Shown here piece by piece: positions 1 through 10,463 of a DNA stretch of 64,000 bases (positions within the stretch are counted from its first letter, which is position 1; the number at the start of each line of letters is the position of its first letter). Below the pieces are notes generated by a model. That model ran no database searches and was not told the origin of the DNA. It worked only from the letters and a program-made list of their open reading frames with translations. Both the position numbers and the translations under genes were made by a program. Source of the stretch: Staphylococcus equorum (GTDB lineage: Bacteria > Bacillota > Bacilli > Staphylococcales > Staphylococcaceae). The stretch spans positions 1 to 64,000 of the forward strand of contig NZ_LNNB01000026.1 in NCBI RefSeq assembly GCF_001747895.1, read 5' to 3'.

Positions 1-271
1 CATCTTCCTTGAGAAGATGAAGAGGAATGACATTGACATATTGCATTCAGTTTTGAATGCTCATTACGAGTATTCATTGCGTTATTTTGTACATTGAAAA
101 CTAGATATGTAAGTAAAATTTATGATTTTACCAAGCAAAACCGAGTGAATTAGAGTTTTAAAAAGCTTGAATTCAAAAAAATAGAAATAATCGCTAGTGT
201 TCGAAAGAACACTCACAGATTAATAACATTTTAGGTTTTCAACCGATTTTTTTCGTGTTGAAGGTCGAAAA
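1..271 (+). other. rRNA operon internal spacer upstream of 23S
   Basis: This is the 3' part of the spacer leading into 23S rRNA. I see no tRNA cloverleaf in it. It begins with small hairpins (CATCTT..AAGATG at 1-19 and GCATTC..GAATGC near 43-60). From 91 it carries the left arm of the 23S processing stalk. The 16S gene lies left of the window. Confidence 0.8.
91..121 (+). other. 23S processing stalk, left arm
   Basis: This 31-nt stretch is almost perfectly complementary to 3225-3254 on the far side of the 23S gene. The pair would form a helix of about 29 base pairs that brings both ends of pre-23S rRNA together. In Firmicutes such stalks are cut by RNase III and then trimmed by Mini-RNase III, whose gene mrnC is at 20043-20438. 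Confidence 0.8.
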
Positions 272-3194
<2,923 letters not shown>

Positions 3195-3224
3195 AATTTA
3201 AAAAGTGTTTTGTTTGGCATTATC

Positions 3225-3254
3225 AAATTTTACTTACTATCTAGTTTTGAATGT
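3225..3254 (+). other. 23S processing stalk, right arm
   Basis: This is the partner of 91-121. The complement differs from the left arm by one substitution and a one-base bulge, so the helix would be long and nearly continuous. It sits between the 23S 3' end and the 5S gene, where the precursor has to be cut. Confidence 0.8.
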
Positions 3255-3277
3255 ATAATTTTTTATACAGTTCATTG

Positions 3278-3392
3278 TCTGGTGACAATGGCAAGGAGGT
3301 CACACCTGTTCCCATGCCGAACACAGTAGTTAAGCTCCTTAGCGCCGATGGTAGTCGGACTTACGTTCCGCAAGAGTAGGACGTTGCCAGGC
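3278..3392 (+). rRNA. rrf: 5S ribosomal RNA
   Basis: This is a 115-nt 5S rRNA starting TCTGGTGACAATGGC and ending GTTGCCAGGC. It contains the universal CCCATGCCGAACACAG segment and complementary ends. It is the last gene of the rRNA operon and is followed closely by an intrinsic terminator. A damaged copy of its 3' half lies at 3694-3862. Confidence 0.97.
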
Positions 3393-3416
3393 AGCATTAT
3401 AGGATGCGATGAGCCC

Positions 3417-3439
3417 GAGACCGAGAGGTCTCTTTTTTT
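3417..3439 (+). terminator. rRNA operon terminator
   Basis: The stem GAGACC/GGTCTC encloses a GAGA tetraloop and is followed by seven T. The same hairpin with its flanks recurs at 3841-3862 as part of a duplicated 5S tail. Confidence 0.92.
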
Positions 3440-3488
3440 ATGCGCAAAAGAAGCTTAACTTCCAAAAACAACTGGTTTAAGACATGAC

Positions 3489-3550
3489 CACATAAGCTGA
3501 AGCTCATGTGTAAGAACTACTAATCCCAATGATTTTGAGAAGTAGTTCTT
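3489..3550 (+). repeat. Double-hairpin repeat, copy 1
   Basis: Hairpin one is CACAT-a-AGCT..AGCT-c-ATGTG (3489-3510). Hairpin two has a 10-bp outer stem AAGAACTACT (3512-3521) / AGTAGTTCTT (3541-3550) around a short inner CAA/TTG pairing, followed by T. The two-hairpin plan matches the other copies in the window while the stem sequences differ. Confidence 0.75.
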
Positions 3551-3633
3551 TAGAAGCTGACGAACTGAGTGAAAGACGCAACGAGCTTACAAGCGGTAAG
3601 TGAGTAAGGAATAAAGTGAATATTAAATGTATA

Positions 3634-3692
3634 CAAGAGCTGAAGCTCTTGCATAAGCACTACTAATCTTGCAGACAAGAAAGTAGTGCTTT
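3634..3692 (+). repeat. Double-hairpin repeat, copy 2
   Basis: Hairpin one is CAAGAGC/GCTCTTG (3634-3651). After CATAA comes hairpin two, GCACTACT (3657-3664) / AGTAGTGC (3682-3689), with inner stem CTTG/CAAG, then TTT. Its right edge touches the start of the 5S remnant at 3694. Confidence 0.8.
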
Positions 3693-3693
3693 A

Positions 3694-3862
3694 AAGCTTC
3701 TTAGCGCCGAAGGTAGCCGACTTACATTCCGCAAGAGTAGGGAAAGAGACGCATGAGTTTTAGCTCATGTGTAAGGCCCACTAATCTCAATAAATTGAGA
3801 AGTGAGGCTTTACAGGCAGTATTATAGATGCGATGAGCCCGAGACCGAGAGGTCTCTTTTTT
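3694..3862 (+). pseudogene. Decayed 5S rRNA 3' half plus terminator, interrupted by a repeat
   Basis: Positions 3694-3742 align with the 5S segment beginning AAGCTCCTTAGCGCCGATGG, with several substitutions and one lost base. Positions 3813-3862 align with the 5S tail CAGGC, the spacer and the GAGACC/GGTCTC terminator, which still looks functional. In place of the 5S bases ACGTTGC, about 70 bp containing double-hairpin copy 3 is present. The remnant therefore comes from a tandem duplication of the end of the rRNA operon, later truncated on its left by copy 2 and interrupted by copy 3. It cannot make 5S rRNA. Confidence 0.85.
3752..3810 (+). repeat. Double-hairpin repeat, copy 3 (inside 5S remnant)
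   Basis: Hairpin one is CATGAG/CTCATG (3752-3769). Hairpin two is AAGGCCCACT (3773-3782) / AGTGAGGCTT (3801-3810) with two mismatches, around a perfect inner stem CTCAAT/ATTGAG. It lies between the two halves of the 5S remnant. Confidence 0.78.
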
Positions 3863-3914
3863 GTGCGCAAAAAAGTGAGAATGGTCCAATAGAGATGGTT
3901 ATAATTTAAGGATT

Positions 3915-3974
3915 ACAAGAGCTGGTGCTCTTGTATAAGAACTACTAATTTCGCAAGCGAAAAAGTGGTTCTTT
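3915..3974 (+). repeat. Double-hairpin repeat, copy 4
   Basis: Hairpin one is ACAAGAGC/GCTCTTGT (3915-3934). Hairpin two is AAGAACTACT (3937-3946) / AGTGGTTCTT (3964-3973), with one G-T pair, around inner stem TTCGC/GCGAA. The inner stem shares no sequence with copies 1-3 yet pairs fully. Confidence 0.78.
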
Positions 3975-3998
3975 ATAAATTAAAAGTGACACTTTACT

Positions 3999-4041
3999 TG
4001 CATAAGCACTACTAATCTTGCAGGCAAGAAAGTAATGCTTT
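3999..4041 (+). repeat. Double-hairpin repeat, copy 5 (partial)
   Basis: Only TTGCATAA and hairpin two are typical: GCACTACT (4006-4013) / AGTAATGC (4031-4038) with inner CTTG/CAAG. The usual first hairpin is replaced by a short AAAGTG/CACTTT pairing around 3984-3995. It ends 18 bp before the 3' end of pdxR, which is transcribed towards it. Confidence 0.65.
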
Positions 4042-4058
4042 TAGATATTAGTTATTAT

Positions 4059-5432
4059 TTAAATTGTCAATGAACGAATCAGTGCATTGGTGTGGTCCTC
4101 TAGTTGTGAAAAAGGTATTCCACCAAAACCTAAAATAAATTTTACAGATTGTTGTGACTTATCATATTTACTAAAAGGAATGATTTTCAAATTATTTTCT
4201 TCAGCATTTTTTAAACATTGTTTCATAGTTAAACCATTTTTTACAGTTAGTGTAAAGTGCATGCCTGCTAACGCACCATCAATTTCTAATTGTTCTTGAT
4301 AGGGTTTGAGTGCATCTAATATAAACTTAAGTTTGTCTCTATAAACGTTTCTCATTTTATTTAAATGTCTCTCAAAACTACCTGACTGCATAAAACTTGC
4401 CACCATTTTTTGTATATGTGCGGGTACTGTATTACCTTCTTTATTTTCTAGTGAGTTGTATAATTTTAACAGTTTTTTAGGTAATACTAGGTAAGCAACT
4501 CTGCAACTTGGGAATAAAGATTTTGAGAATGTACTAATATATATAACTTTATCTTTTGTATCTAAACTTTGTAATGCAGGAATAGGCTTTCCAAAGTAAC
4601 GGAATTCCGAATCATAATCATCTTCAATAATGTATCTATTTTCAAATTGCTGTGCCCAGTGAATAAGTTGGGTACGCTTTTTTAAATTCATCACATAGCC
4701 AGTAGGAAATTGATGAGAAGGTGTAACATAAGCGATATTATTATGAGATTCATTGAAATATTCTAGCTCAATTCCTGTATTATTCACAGGTACTTGGAGA
4801 TAAGTAATTTGTTTTTTGTCTAAAACTTGTTTGATTGGTGGATAGCTCGGATTTTCAATTAAAAAGCGTCCTTTATTCAAAATGTCAGTTAATAAATTAA
4901 TAAGTTGTTCTGTAGAAGAACCAATAATAATTTGTTCTGGATGACACGCTACGCCTCTACTATTAAATAAGTAATGCGCTATTTCTTGGCGCAGTGTCCA
5001 TTCTCCTTTGGGATTTGTATGTTGCAGTAAGTTCAATTGACCATCTTCAAAAGTATCGCGCGCATATTTTCTAAATTGCTGCATAGGAAAATATTCTGCA
5101 TCTATTTCTGATAAATTGAAGGCAAATTCATATGTTTGTTGAGTCTGATTATTATTATTTTGTTCGTAATTTGTGTTTGATGTGTGTAAATCTCTAGTAA
5201 TAATTGGTAAGGTTTCGACATCGGATACAAAATAACCTGATCGTGGTTTGGCGTATATGTACCCCTCATCCGATAGAATTTGATAAGCGTGTTCGATTGT
5301 TGTATTACTTACAGATAAATGTTGCCCTAACGCTCGTTTAGAAGGAAATTTATCGCCTGATTTATATTGGCCTTCAATGATTTGTTTTTTTAAATTCTCG
5401 TACAGATTGATGTATAAATGCTCTTTCGTCAT
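4059..5432 (-). CDS. pdxR: PdxR, MocR-family activator of vitamin B6 synthesis
   Basis: This 457-residue protein has the MocR architecture: an N-terminal GntR-type winged helix (about residues 5-72, with PSKRALGQHL and GYIYAKPRSGYFV) joined to a fold-type-I aminotransferase-like domain (about 110-457). The PLP-binding lysine is K304 in TFSKSLFPSCR, and EDDYDSEFRY before it is also characteristic. The gene is divergent from pdxS with only 100 bp between the starts, the usual place for PdxR, which senses PLP and activates pdxST. AGGAGGT lies 8 nt before the ATG, so the start is secure. The name rests on family plus neighbourhood; a GabR-like role is the alternative but the context argues against it. 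Confidence 0.9.
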   Translation of the reverse strand: MTKEHLYINLYENLKKQIIEGQYKSGDKFPSKRALGQHLSVSNTTIEHAYQILSDEGYIYAKPRSGYFVSDVETLPIITRDLHTSNTNYEQNNNNQTQQTYEFAFNLSEIDAEYFPMQQFRKYARDTFEDGQLNLLQHTNPKGEWTLRQEIAHYLFNSRGVACHPEQIIIGSSTEQLINLLTDILNKGRFLIENPSYPPIKQVLDKKQITYLQVPVNNTGIELEYFNESHNNIAYVTPSHQFPTGYVMNLKKRTQLIHWAQQFENRYIIEDDYDSEFRYFGKPIPALQSLDTKDKVIYISTFSKSLFPSCRVAYLVLPKKLLKLYNSLENKEGNTVPAHIQKMVASFMQSGSFERHLNKMRNVYRDKLKFILDALKPYQEQLEIDGALAGMHFTLTVKNGLTMKQCLKNAEENNLKIIPFSKYDKSQQSVKFILGFGGIPFSQLEDHTNALIRSLTI

Positions 5433-5532
5433 TTCAACTGACCTCCTAAATTAATCTAGAATTGTCCCTTTTTAAATACCAGTTTATCTTTTAAAATGAA
5501 TTTAATCAACTAAGCAAAGGGGTTAAATAAAT
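5433..5532. promoter_or_regulatory. pdxR/pdxS divergent control region
   Basis: These 100 AT-rich bases separate the two divergent starts and must contain both promoters and any PdxR site. Ribosome-binding sites are clear on each side: AGGAGGT for pdxR, and AAAGGGG at 5517-5523 for pdxS. I could not assign a convincing -35/-10 pair or direct-repeat operator by eye. Confidence 0.5.
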
Positions 5533-6420
5533 ATGTCTAAAGTAATTGGATCTGAAAGAGTTAAAAGAGGAATGGCGGAAATGCAAAAAGGTGGCGTCAT
5601 TATGGACGTTGTAAACGCAGAACAAGCTAAGATAGCTGAGGATGCCGGCGCTGTTGCAGTAATGGCATTAGAACGCGTGCCTTCTGATATTAGAGCTGCA
5701 GGTGGTGTTGCACGAATGGCTAACCCTAAAATTGTAGAAGAGGTTATGGATGCTGTCTCTATACCAGTTATGGCAAAAGGCCGCATTGGTCATATAACTG
5801 AAGCTCGTGTATTAGAATCTATGGGTGTTGACTATATCGATGAATCCGAAGTATTAACACCAGCTGATGAAGAGTTTCATCTACGTAAAGATACATTCAC
5901 TGTACCATTTGTATGTGGTTGCCGTAATTTAGGTGAAGCTGCACGTCGTATTGGTGAAGGTGCTGCAATGTTACGTACTAAAGGTGAGCCAGGTACTGGA
6001 AATATCGTAGAAGCAGTAAGACATATGCGCCAGGTCAATTCAGAAGTGAGTCGTTTAACAGTTATGCATGACGATGAGATTATGACTGAGGCTAAAAATA
6101 TTGGTGCACCATATGAAATTTTAAAATCTATTAAAGAAAATGGTAAATTACCAGTAGTTAATTTTGCAGCTGGTGGGGTAGCAACGCCTCAAGATGCTGC
6201 TTTAATGATGGAATTAGGTGCAGATGGCGTGTTTGTTGGATCAGGTATTTTTAAATCAGAAGATCCAGAAAAATTTGCTAAAGCAATTGTACAAGCAACT
6301 ACACATTACCAAGACTACGAACTAATTGGACGTCTAGCTAAAGAATTAGGCACAGCAATGAAAGGTTTAGATATCAATGAGTTGTCATTAGAAGATCGTA
6401 TGCAAGAGCGTGGATGGTAA
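5533..6420 (+). CDS. pdxS: Pyridoxal 5'-phosphate synthase, synthase subunit PdxS
   Basis: PdxS condenses ribose 5-phosphate, glyceraldehyde 3-phosphate and ammonia into PLP in the DXP-independent pathway, as a dodecamer decorated by PdxT. The 295 residues match the family's length. The two catalytic lysines are visible as K82 ([10 protein letters not shown]) and K150 ([11 protein letters not shown]), and D25 fits the conserved substrate-binding aspartate. GEPGTGN is the phosphate-binding loop. The start is preceded by AAAGGGG. pdxT follows after a single base, so the two are co-translated. Confidence 0.97.
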   Translation: MSKVIGSERVKRGMAEMQKGGVIMDVVNAEQAKIAEDAGAVAVMALERVPSDIRAAGGVARMANPKIVEEVMDAVSIPVMAKGRIGHITEARVLESMGVDYIDESEVLTPADEEFHLRKDTFTVPFVCGCRNLGEAARRIGEGAAMLRTKGEPGTGNIVEAVRHMRQVNSEVSRLTVMHDDEIMTEAKNIGAPYEILKSIKENGKLPVVNFAAGGVATPQDAALMMELGADGVFVGSGIFKSEDPEKFAKAIVQATTHYQDYELIGRLAKELGTAMKGLDINELSLEDRMQERGW

Positions 6421-6421
6421 T

Positions 6422-6997
6422 ATGAAAATTGGTGTTTTAGCCTTACAAGGCGCAGTGAGAGAACATATACGTCATATTGCACTAAGTGGTCATGAAGGCG
6501 TAGCAGTTAAGCGTGTCGAACAGTTGGATGACATTGATGGATTAATCATACCAGGCGGAGAATCTACTACGTTACGTCGCTTAATGAATCTTTATGGATT
6601 CAAAGATGCTTTGCAACAATCCACATTACCTATGTTTGGTACTTGTGCTGGCTTAATTATCTTAGCAACGAACATTGTTGGCGAAGCAGGTTATTTAGAT
6701 AAACTGAATATCACTGTTCAAAGAAATTCTTTTGGCCGACAAGTTGATAGCTTTGAAAGCGAGTTAGATGTGAAAGGAATTGCTAAAGATATTGAAGGCG
6801 TATTTATTAGAGCACCTCATATAGAAAGTGTGCATGGGGAAGCGAGTGTACTTAGTACAGTGGGTGATAAAATTGTAGCTGTTCAACAAGGATGTTATTT
6901 AGGCGTTTCATTTCATCCTGAATTAACAGATGATTACAGAGTCACACAATATTTCATTGAATCAATTGTTAAACCGACCGTAACTGAAAAAGTATAA
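6422..6997 (+). CDS. pdxT: Pyridoxal 5'-phosphate synthase, glutaminase subunit PdxT
   Basis: This is the class-I glutamine amidotransferase that delivers ammonia to PdxS. From the ATG at 6422 it has 191 residues and begins [12 protein letters not shown] as the family does. The catalytic triad is visible: C75 in GTCAG, with H165 and E167 in SFHPEL. PGGEST (45-50) forms the oxyanion and glutamine-contact region. A GTG at 6410 in the same frame would add four residues overlapping pdxS, but it has no better ribosome-binding site and breaks family alignment. Translation is probably coupled to pdxS. Confidence 0.95.
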   Translation: MKIGVLALQGAVREHIRHIALSGHEGVAVKRVEQLDDIDGLIIPGGESTTLRRLMNLYGFKDALQQSTLPMFGTCAGLIILATNIVGEAGYLDKLNITVQRNSFGRQVDSFESELDVKGIAKDIEGVFIRAPHIESVHGEASVLSTVGDKIVAVQQGCYLGVSFHPELTDDYRVTQYFIESIVKPTVTEKV

Positions 6998-7000
6998 AAA

Positions 7001-7036
7001 AAGAGCGATAAGGTATTGATACCTTGTCGCTCTTTT
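7001..7036. terminator. Bidirectional terminator between pdxT and nupC
   Basis: A 15-bp stem (AAGAGCGATAAGGTA pairing with TACCTTGTCGCTCTT, one G-T pair) has a 4-nt loop. T follows on the right and A precedes on the left. It serves the convergent genes pdxT and nupC. Confidence 0.92.
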
Positions 7037-7048
7037 AAATATTAATTT

Positions 7049-8263
7049 TTAAATAAAGAATCCTGCAATGGCTGCAGAAATAAATGAAACTAATGTAGCA
7101 CCGAATAATAATTTTAGACCAAATCGTGCTACTACATCGCCTTTTTCGTTGTTAAGCGATTTGATTGCGCCAGAGATAATACCGATAGAGCTAAAGTTTG
7201 CGAATGATACTACGAATACTGAGATAACGCCTTTCGCGTGTTCACTCATGTCTTTAACTTTACTTAGACTTTCCATTGCAACAAATTCATTTGATAATAA
7301 TTTCGTTGCCATAATAGAACCAGCTTGTACAGCTTCATGCCATGGCACACCAACTAAGAATGCGAATGGCGCAAATACGAAACCGATTAGTGTTTGGAAG
7401 TCCCAAGTAATGCTACCACCTGAAATACCAGTGAAAATCGCACTAACTACGCCATTTAGTAAAGCGATAATAGCGATATAACCAATTAACATTGCCCCAA
7501 CAATGATTGCTACTTTAAACCCATCTAAAATGTATTCCCCTAACATTTCGAAGAAGGATTGTTTGCCTGTTTCACTTTCTTCAACTATTAATTTATCTTC
7601 TTTTGGATCAACTTTGTAAGGGTTGATGATAGAAGCAATAATGAAACCGCCGAAGAGATTTAAGACAACTGCCGTAACAACAAAGCGTGGTTCAATTAAT
7701 GTGAAGTAAGCTCCAATAATTGATGCGGAAACGGTAGACATTGCTGAAGCAGTTAATGTATAAAGACGTTGTTTTGGAATGTGAGCAAGTTCTTTTTTTA
7801 ATGAAATAAAAACTTCTGATTGTCCCAAAATTGCTGCTGCAACAGCGTTATATGATTCTAAACGACCCATACCATTAATTTTAGATATTACTAAACCTAA
7901 GACATTAATAATTACAGGTAAAATACGTGTATATTGTAAGATACCAATTAATGCTGATATGAAAACAATTGGTAATAATACGTTAAAGAAGAAAGGCGGA
8001 TTTTCTGGATCTATGTATTGAATGCCACCAAATACAAAGTTCACACCTTCTGCAGCTTGTGCTAATAAGTAATTAAAGCCTACTGAAATACCACCAATGA
8101 CTGTAATCCCAAATTTTGTTTTTAACAAAATAAATGCCATGACAAGTTGTATTACAAGTAGTAAGCCAACATATTGCCAACGAATATTTTTTCTGTCGGA
8201 ACTGAAAAGAAAGGCTAACCCAATAAATACTACAATCCCAATTAAACCGATAATAATATGCAT
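7049..8263 (-). CDS. nupC: Concentrative nucleoside transporter NupC
   Basis: This 404-residue polytopic membrane protein of the CNT family imports nucleosides using the proton or sodium gradient. About ten hydrophobic segments are spread along its length. Family signatures include GQSEVFISLK (about 151), VPWHEAVQAGSIMATK (about 306) and the C-terminal SFANFSSIGIISGAI. The start has AAAGGG about 10 nt upstream. An earlier ATG at 8273 is out of frame and gives only a short false product. The gene is monocistronic and converges on pdxT. I see no purine riboswitch upstream. Confidence 0.93.
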   Translation of the reverse strand: MHIIIGLIGIVVFIGLAFLFSSDRKNIRWQYVGLLLVIQLVMAFILLKTKFGITVIGGISVGFNYLLAQAAEGVNFVFGGIQYIDPENPPFFFNVLLPIVFISALIGILQYTRILPVIINVLGLVISKINGMGRLESYNAVAAAILGQSEVFISLKKELAHIPKQRLYTLTASAMSTVSASIIGAYFTLIEPRFVVTAVVLNLFGGFIIASIINPYKVDPKEDKLIVEESETGKQSFFEMLGEYILDGFKVAIIVGAMLIGYIAIIALLNGVVSAIFTGISGGSITWDFQTLIGFVFAPFAFLVGVPWHEAVQAGSIMATKLLSNEFVAMESLSKVKDMSEHAKGVISVFVVSFANFSSIGIISGAIKSLNNEKGDVVARFGLKLLFGATLVSFISAAIAGFFI

Positions 8264-8358
8264 ATTTTTTCATCCCTTTTATTTTTTTCTTAATATCTAT
8301 AATACAATAAAACTGGTAGCACTTACATCCATAAACTAATATTTTTTAATCATATTGG

Positions 8359-8406
8359 TTGAAAAAGGTCAAAGTTGGTCATATAATATAGTCAAAGAAG
8401 GTCAAA
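8359..8406 (+). promoter_or_regulatory. ctsR promoter with two CtsR operator boxes
   Basis: A sigma-A promoter has -35 TTGAAA (8359-8364), a 17-bp spacer and -10 TATAAT (8382-8387). Two heptad-repeat CtsR boxes overlap it: GGTCAAA-GTT-GGTCATA (8367-8383) inside the spacer and AGTCAAA-GAA-GGTCAAA (8390-8406) just downstream of the -10. The second matches the published CtsR consensus RGTCAAANANRGTCAAA exactly. This predicts autorepression of the operon by CtsR and induction by heat or protein damage. Confidence 0.93.
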
Positions 8407-8419
8407 AGAGGTGATAATC

Positions 8420-8881
8420 ATGCACAATATGTCTGACATCATAGAACAGTACATTAAAAAATTATTTGAAGACACCAATAAAGACGTTGTAGAACTTCAA
8501 CGTGCAAATATTGCACAGCGCTTTGACTGCGTGCCTTCTCAACTGAATTATGTAATTAAAACACGTTTTACAAATGAACATGGTTATGAGATTGAAAGTA
8601 AAAGAGGTGGTGGTGGGTACATCCGAATCACCAAAATTGAAAATAAAGACGAAACAGGTTACATTAATCACTTACTTCAATTAATAGGACCATCTATTTC
8701 TCAGCAACAAGCGTATTACATCATAGATGGTTTATTAGATAAAAAATATATCAATGAACGTGAAGCAAAAATGATCTATGCTGTCATTGATAGAGAAACA
8801 CTAAAAATGGATGTATTATCGAGAGATATTATACGGGCTAATATTATCAAACGTTTATTACCTGTAATAAATTATTACTAA
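8420..8881 (+). CDS. ctsR: CtsR, repressor of class III heat-shock genes
   Basis: This is a dimeric winged-helix repressor of 153 residues. The RGGGGY glycine-rich wing tip, which inserts into DNA and senses heat, is intact, and the second half is the dimerisation domain preceding the arginines targeted by McsB. The ATG at 8420 ([10 protein letters not shown]) is chosen over a GTG at 8411 because AGAGGTG lies just upstream at the right distance and the staphylococcal family starts there. It is the first gene of a four-gene operon with mcsA, mcsB and clpC, preceded by its own operator. Confidence 0.97.
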   Translation: MHNMSDIIEQYIKKLFEDTNKDVVELQRANIAQRFDCVPSQLNYVIKTRFTNEHGYEIESKRGGGGYIRITKIENKDETGYINHLLQLIGPSISQQQAYYIIDGLLDKKYINEREAKMIYAVIDRETLKMDVLSRDIIRANIIKRLLPVINYY

Positions 8882-8897
8882 AGCGAGGTGTTTAGTC

Positions 8898-9449
8898 GTG
8901 CTATGCGAAAATTGTCATTTAAACGAAGCAGAAGTTAAATTAGCAGTAAAAGGACAAGATGGTGTAAATGAAAAATGGGTTTGTTCGACATGTGCTCAGG
9001 GTGGCAATCCTTGGACACAAAACCAACAGCTACAATCCCAAGATGATATTGAAGGTGCATTTGTTGTGAAACAAATCTTACAGCACTTAGCAGCTAAACA
9101 TGGTATTGATTTTGATGAAATTGCTTTTAAAGAAGAAAAAAGATGTCCTAGTTGTCATATGACGTTAAAAGATATTGCACATGTTGGGAAATTTGGTTGT
9201 GCAAACTGCTATGCAACTTTTAAAGATGACATTGTCGACATTGTGCGTCGTGTGCAAGGTGGTCAAATTGAACACACAGGAAAAACACCTCGATCTTCGC
9301 ATAGAAAATTAGCGCTTAAAAAACAAATTGAAGAAAAAAATTCATATTTAAATCAGCTTATTGAAGATCAGAATTTTGAAGAAGCTGCAATTGTTCGTGA
9401 CGAAATTAAAGCATTGAAAGACGATGGCGAGGTGAAACATGATGAGTGA
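8898..9449 (+). CDS. mcsA: McsA, activator of the McsB arginine kinase
   Basis: This 183-residue zinc protein carries four CxxC pairs (C3/C6, C29/C32, C83/C86, C101/C104), matching two treble-clef zinc sites. A C-terminal UVR-like helical hairpin (about 145-178, [20 protein letters not shown]) follows. McsA binds and activates McsB and helps target substrates to ClpC; its cysteines also act in metal and redox stress. It starts with GTG at 8898 after GCGAGGTG. Its end overlaps mcsB by 11 nt, which indicates coupled translation. Confidence 0.94.
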   Translation: MLCENCHLNEAEVKLAVKGQDGVNEKWVCSTCAQGGNPWTQNQQLQSQDDIEGAFVVKQILQHLAAKHGIDFDEIAFKEEKRCPSCHMTLKDIAHVGKFGCANCYATFKDDIVDIVRRVQGGQIEHTGKTPRSSHRKLALKKQIEEKNSYLNQLIEDQNFEEAAIVRDEIKALKDDGEVKHDE

Positions 9450-10452
9450 TAATGATATTAGTGCATACATGAGTGAGTGGATGCGCGATAAAGAAGAAAG
9501 TCCTGTCGTGATGTCTTCAAGAATCCGATTGGCTAGAAACTTAGAAAATCATGTCCATCCATTAATGTTTCCGTCAGAGCAGGATGGTTATAGAGTGATT
9601 AATGAAGTACAGGATGCGCTTCCCGACTTGTTTATGCAGCGCTTAGATACTATGGATCAGCAAAGCAAATATAAACTCGTTGCGAAACATCTCATAAGTC
9701 CTGAATTAATCAGACAACCTGCCTCAGCAGTGTTATTAAATGATGATGAATCATTGAGTATCATGGTGAATGAAGAGGATCATATTCGAATTCAAGCTAT
9801 GGGAAATGATTTATCACTGCAAACATTGTACGAGAATGCTTCTACTATAGATGATACACTTGATAGTGAGTTGGATGTAAGTTTTGATGAAACCTTAGGT
9901 TATTTAACAACTTGTCCGACAAATATTGGTACTGGCATGCGTGCGAGCGTGATGCTACATTTACCAGGTTTAACAATTATGAAGCGTATGAATCGCATCG
10001 CTCAAACGATTAACAGATTTGGTTTTACGATAAGAGGAATATTTGGTGAAAGTTCGCAAGTTTATGGTCATATTTATCAAATTTCAAATCAACTGACTTT
10101 GGGAAAAACGGAAGAAGAAATCATTGAAAGTTTAACTGAAGTTGTACAACAAATCATTAATGAAGAAATGCAAATTCGCGAACGTATGAACCGTCACAAT
10201 CACATCGAAACATTGGATCGAGTATATCGTTCGTTAGGAATATTAAAATATAGTAGACTGATATCTATGGAGGAAGCATCACTGAGATTAAGTGAAGTGA
10301 AACTCGGTATTGATTTAGGCTATATTGAACTAGAAAACTTCAAATTTAATGAGTTAATGGTAGCAATACAATCGCCATTCTTATTAGATGATGAAGATGA
10401 CAGAGTAGTAAATGAAAAAAGAGCAGATATATTAAGAGAACATATAAATTAG
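9439..10452 (+). CDS. mcsB: McsB, protein-arginine kinase
   Basis: McsB phosphorylates arginine residues of CtsR and damaged proteins, tagging them for ClpCP. At 337 residues it has normal length. The phosphagen-kinase fold shows SSRIRLARN (nucleotide-binding arginines) and the catalytic segment [14 protein letters not shown] with C159. Two adjacent ATGs (9439 and 9442) are possible starts behind GCGAGGTG; the choice changes one residue. The sequence has drifted noticeably from the S. aureus protein as I remember it, more than clpC or ctsR have, but all key motifs are kept. Confidence 0.95.
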   Translation: MMSDNDISAYMSEWMRDKEESPVVMSSRIRLARNLENHVHPLMFPSEQDGYRVINEVQDALPDLFMQRLDTMDQQSKYKLVAKHLISPELIRQPASAVLLNDDESLSIMVNEEDHIRIQAMGNDLSLQTLYENASTIDDTLDSELDVSFDETLGYLTTCPTNIGTGMRASVMLHLPGLTIMKRMNRIAQTINRFGFTIRGIFGESSQVYGHIYQISNQLTLGKTEEEIIESLTEVVQQIINEEMQIRERMNRHNHIETLDRVYRSLGILKYSRLISMEEASLRLSEVKLGIDLGYIELENFKFNELMVAIQSPFLLDDEDDRVVNEKRADILREHIN

Positions 10453-10463
10453 GAGGTCATGCT

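Noticed and set aside
3440..4058. tRNA genes after the 5S rRNA
   Set aside because: No cloverleaf or T-loop GGTTCGAATCC-type segment is present; the sequence is explained by repeats and the 5S remnant.
4087..4299. 70-residue frame antisense to pdxR
   Set aside because: It lies wholly within the conserved aminotransferase-like domain of pdxR and has no independent support.
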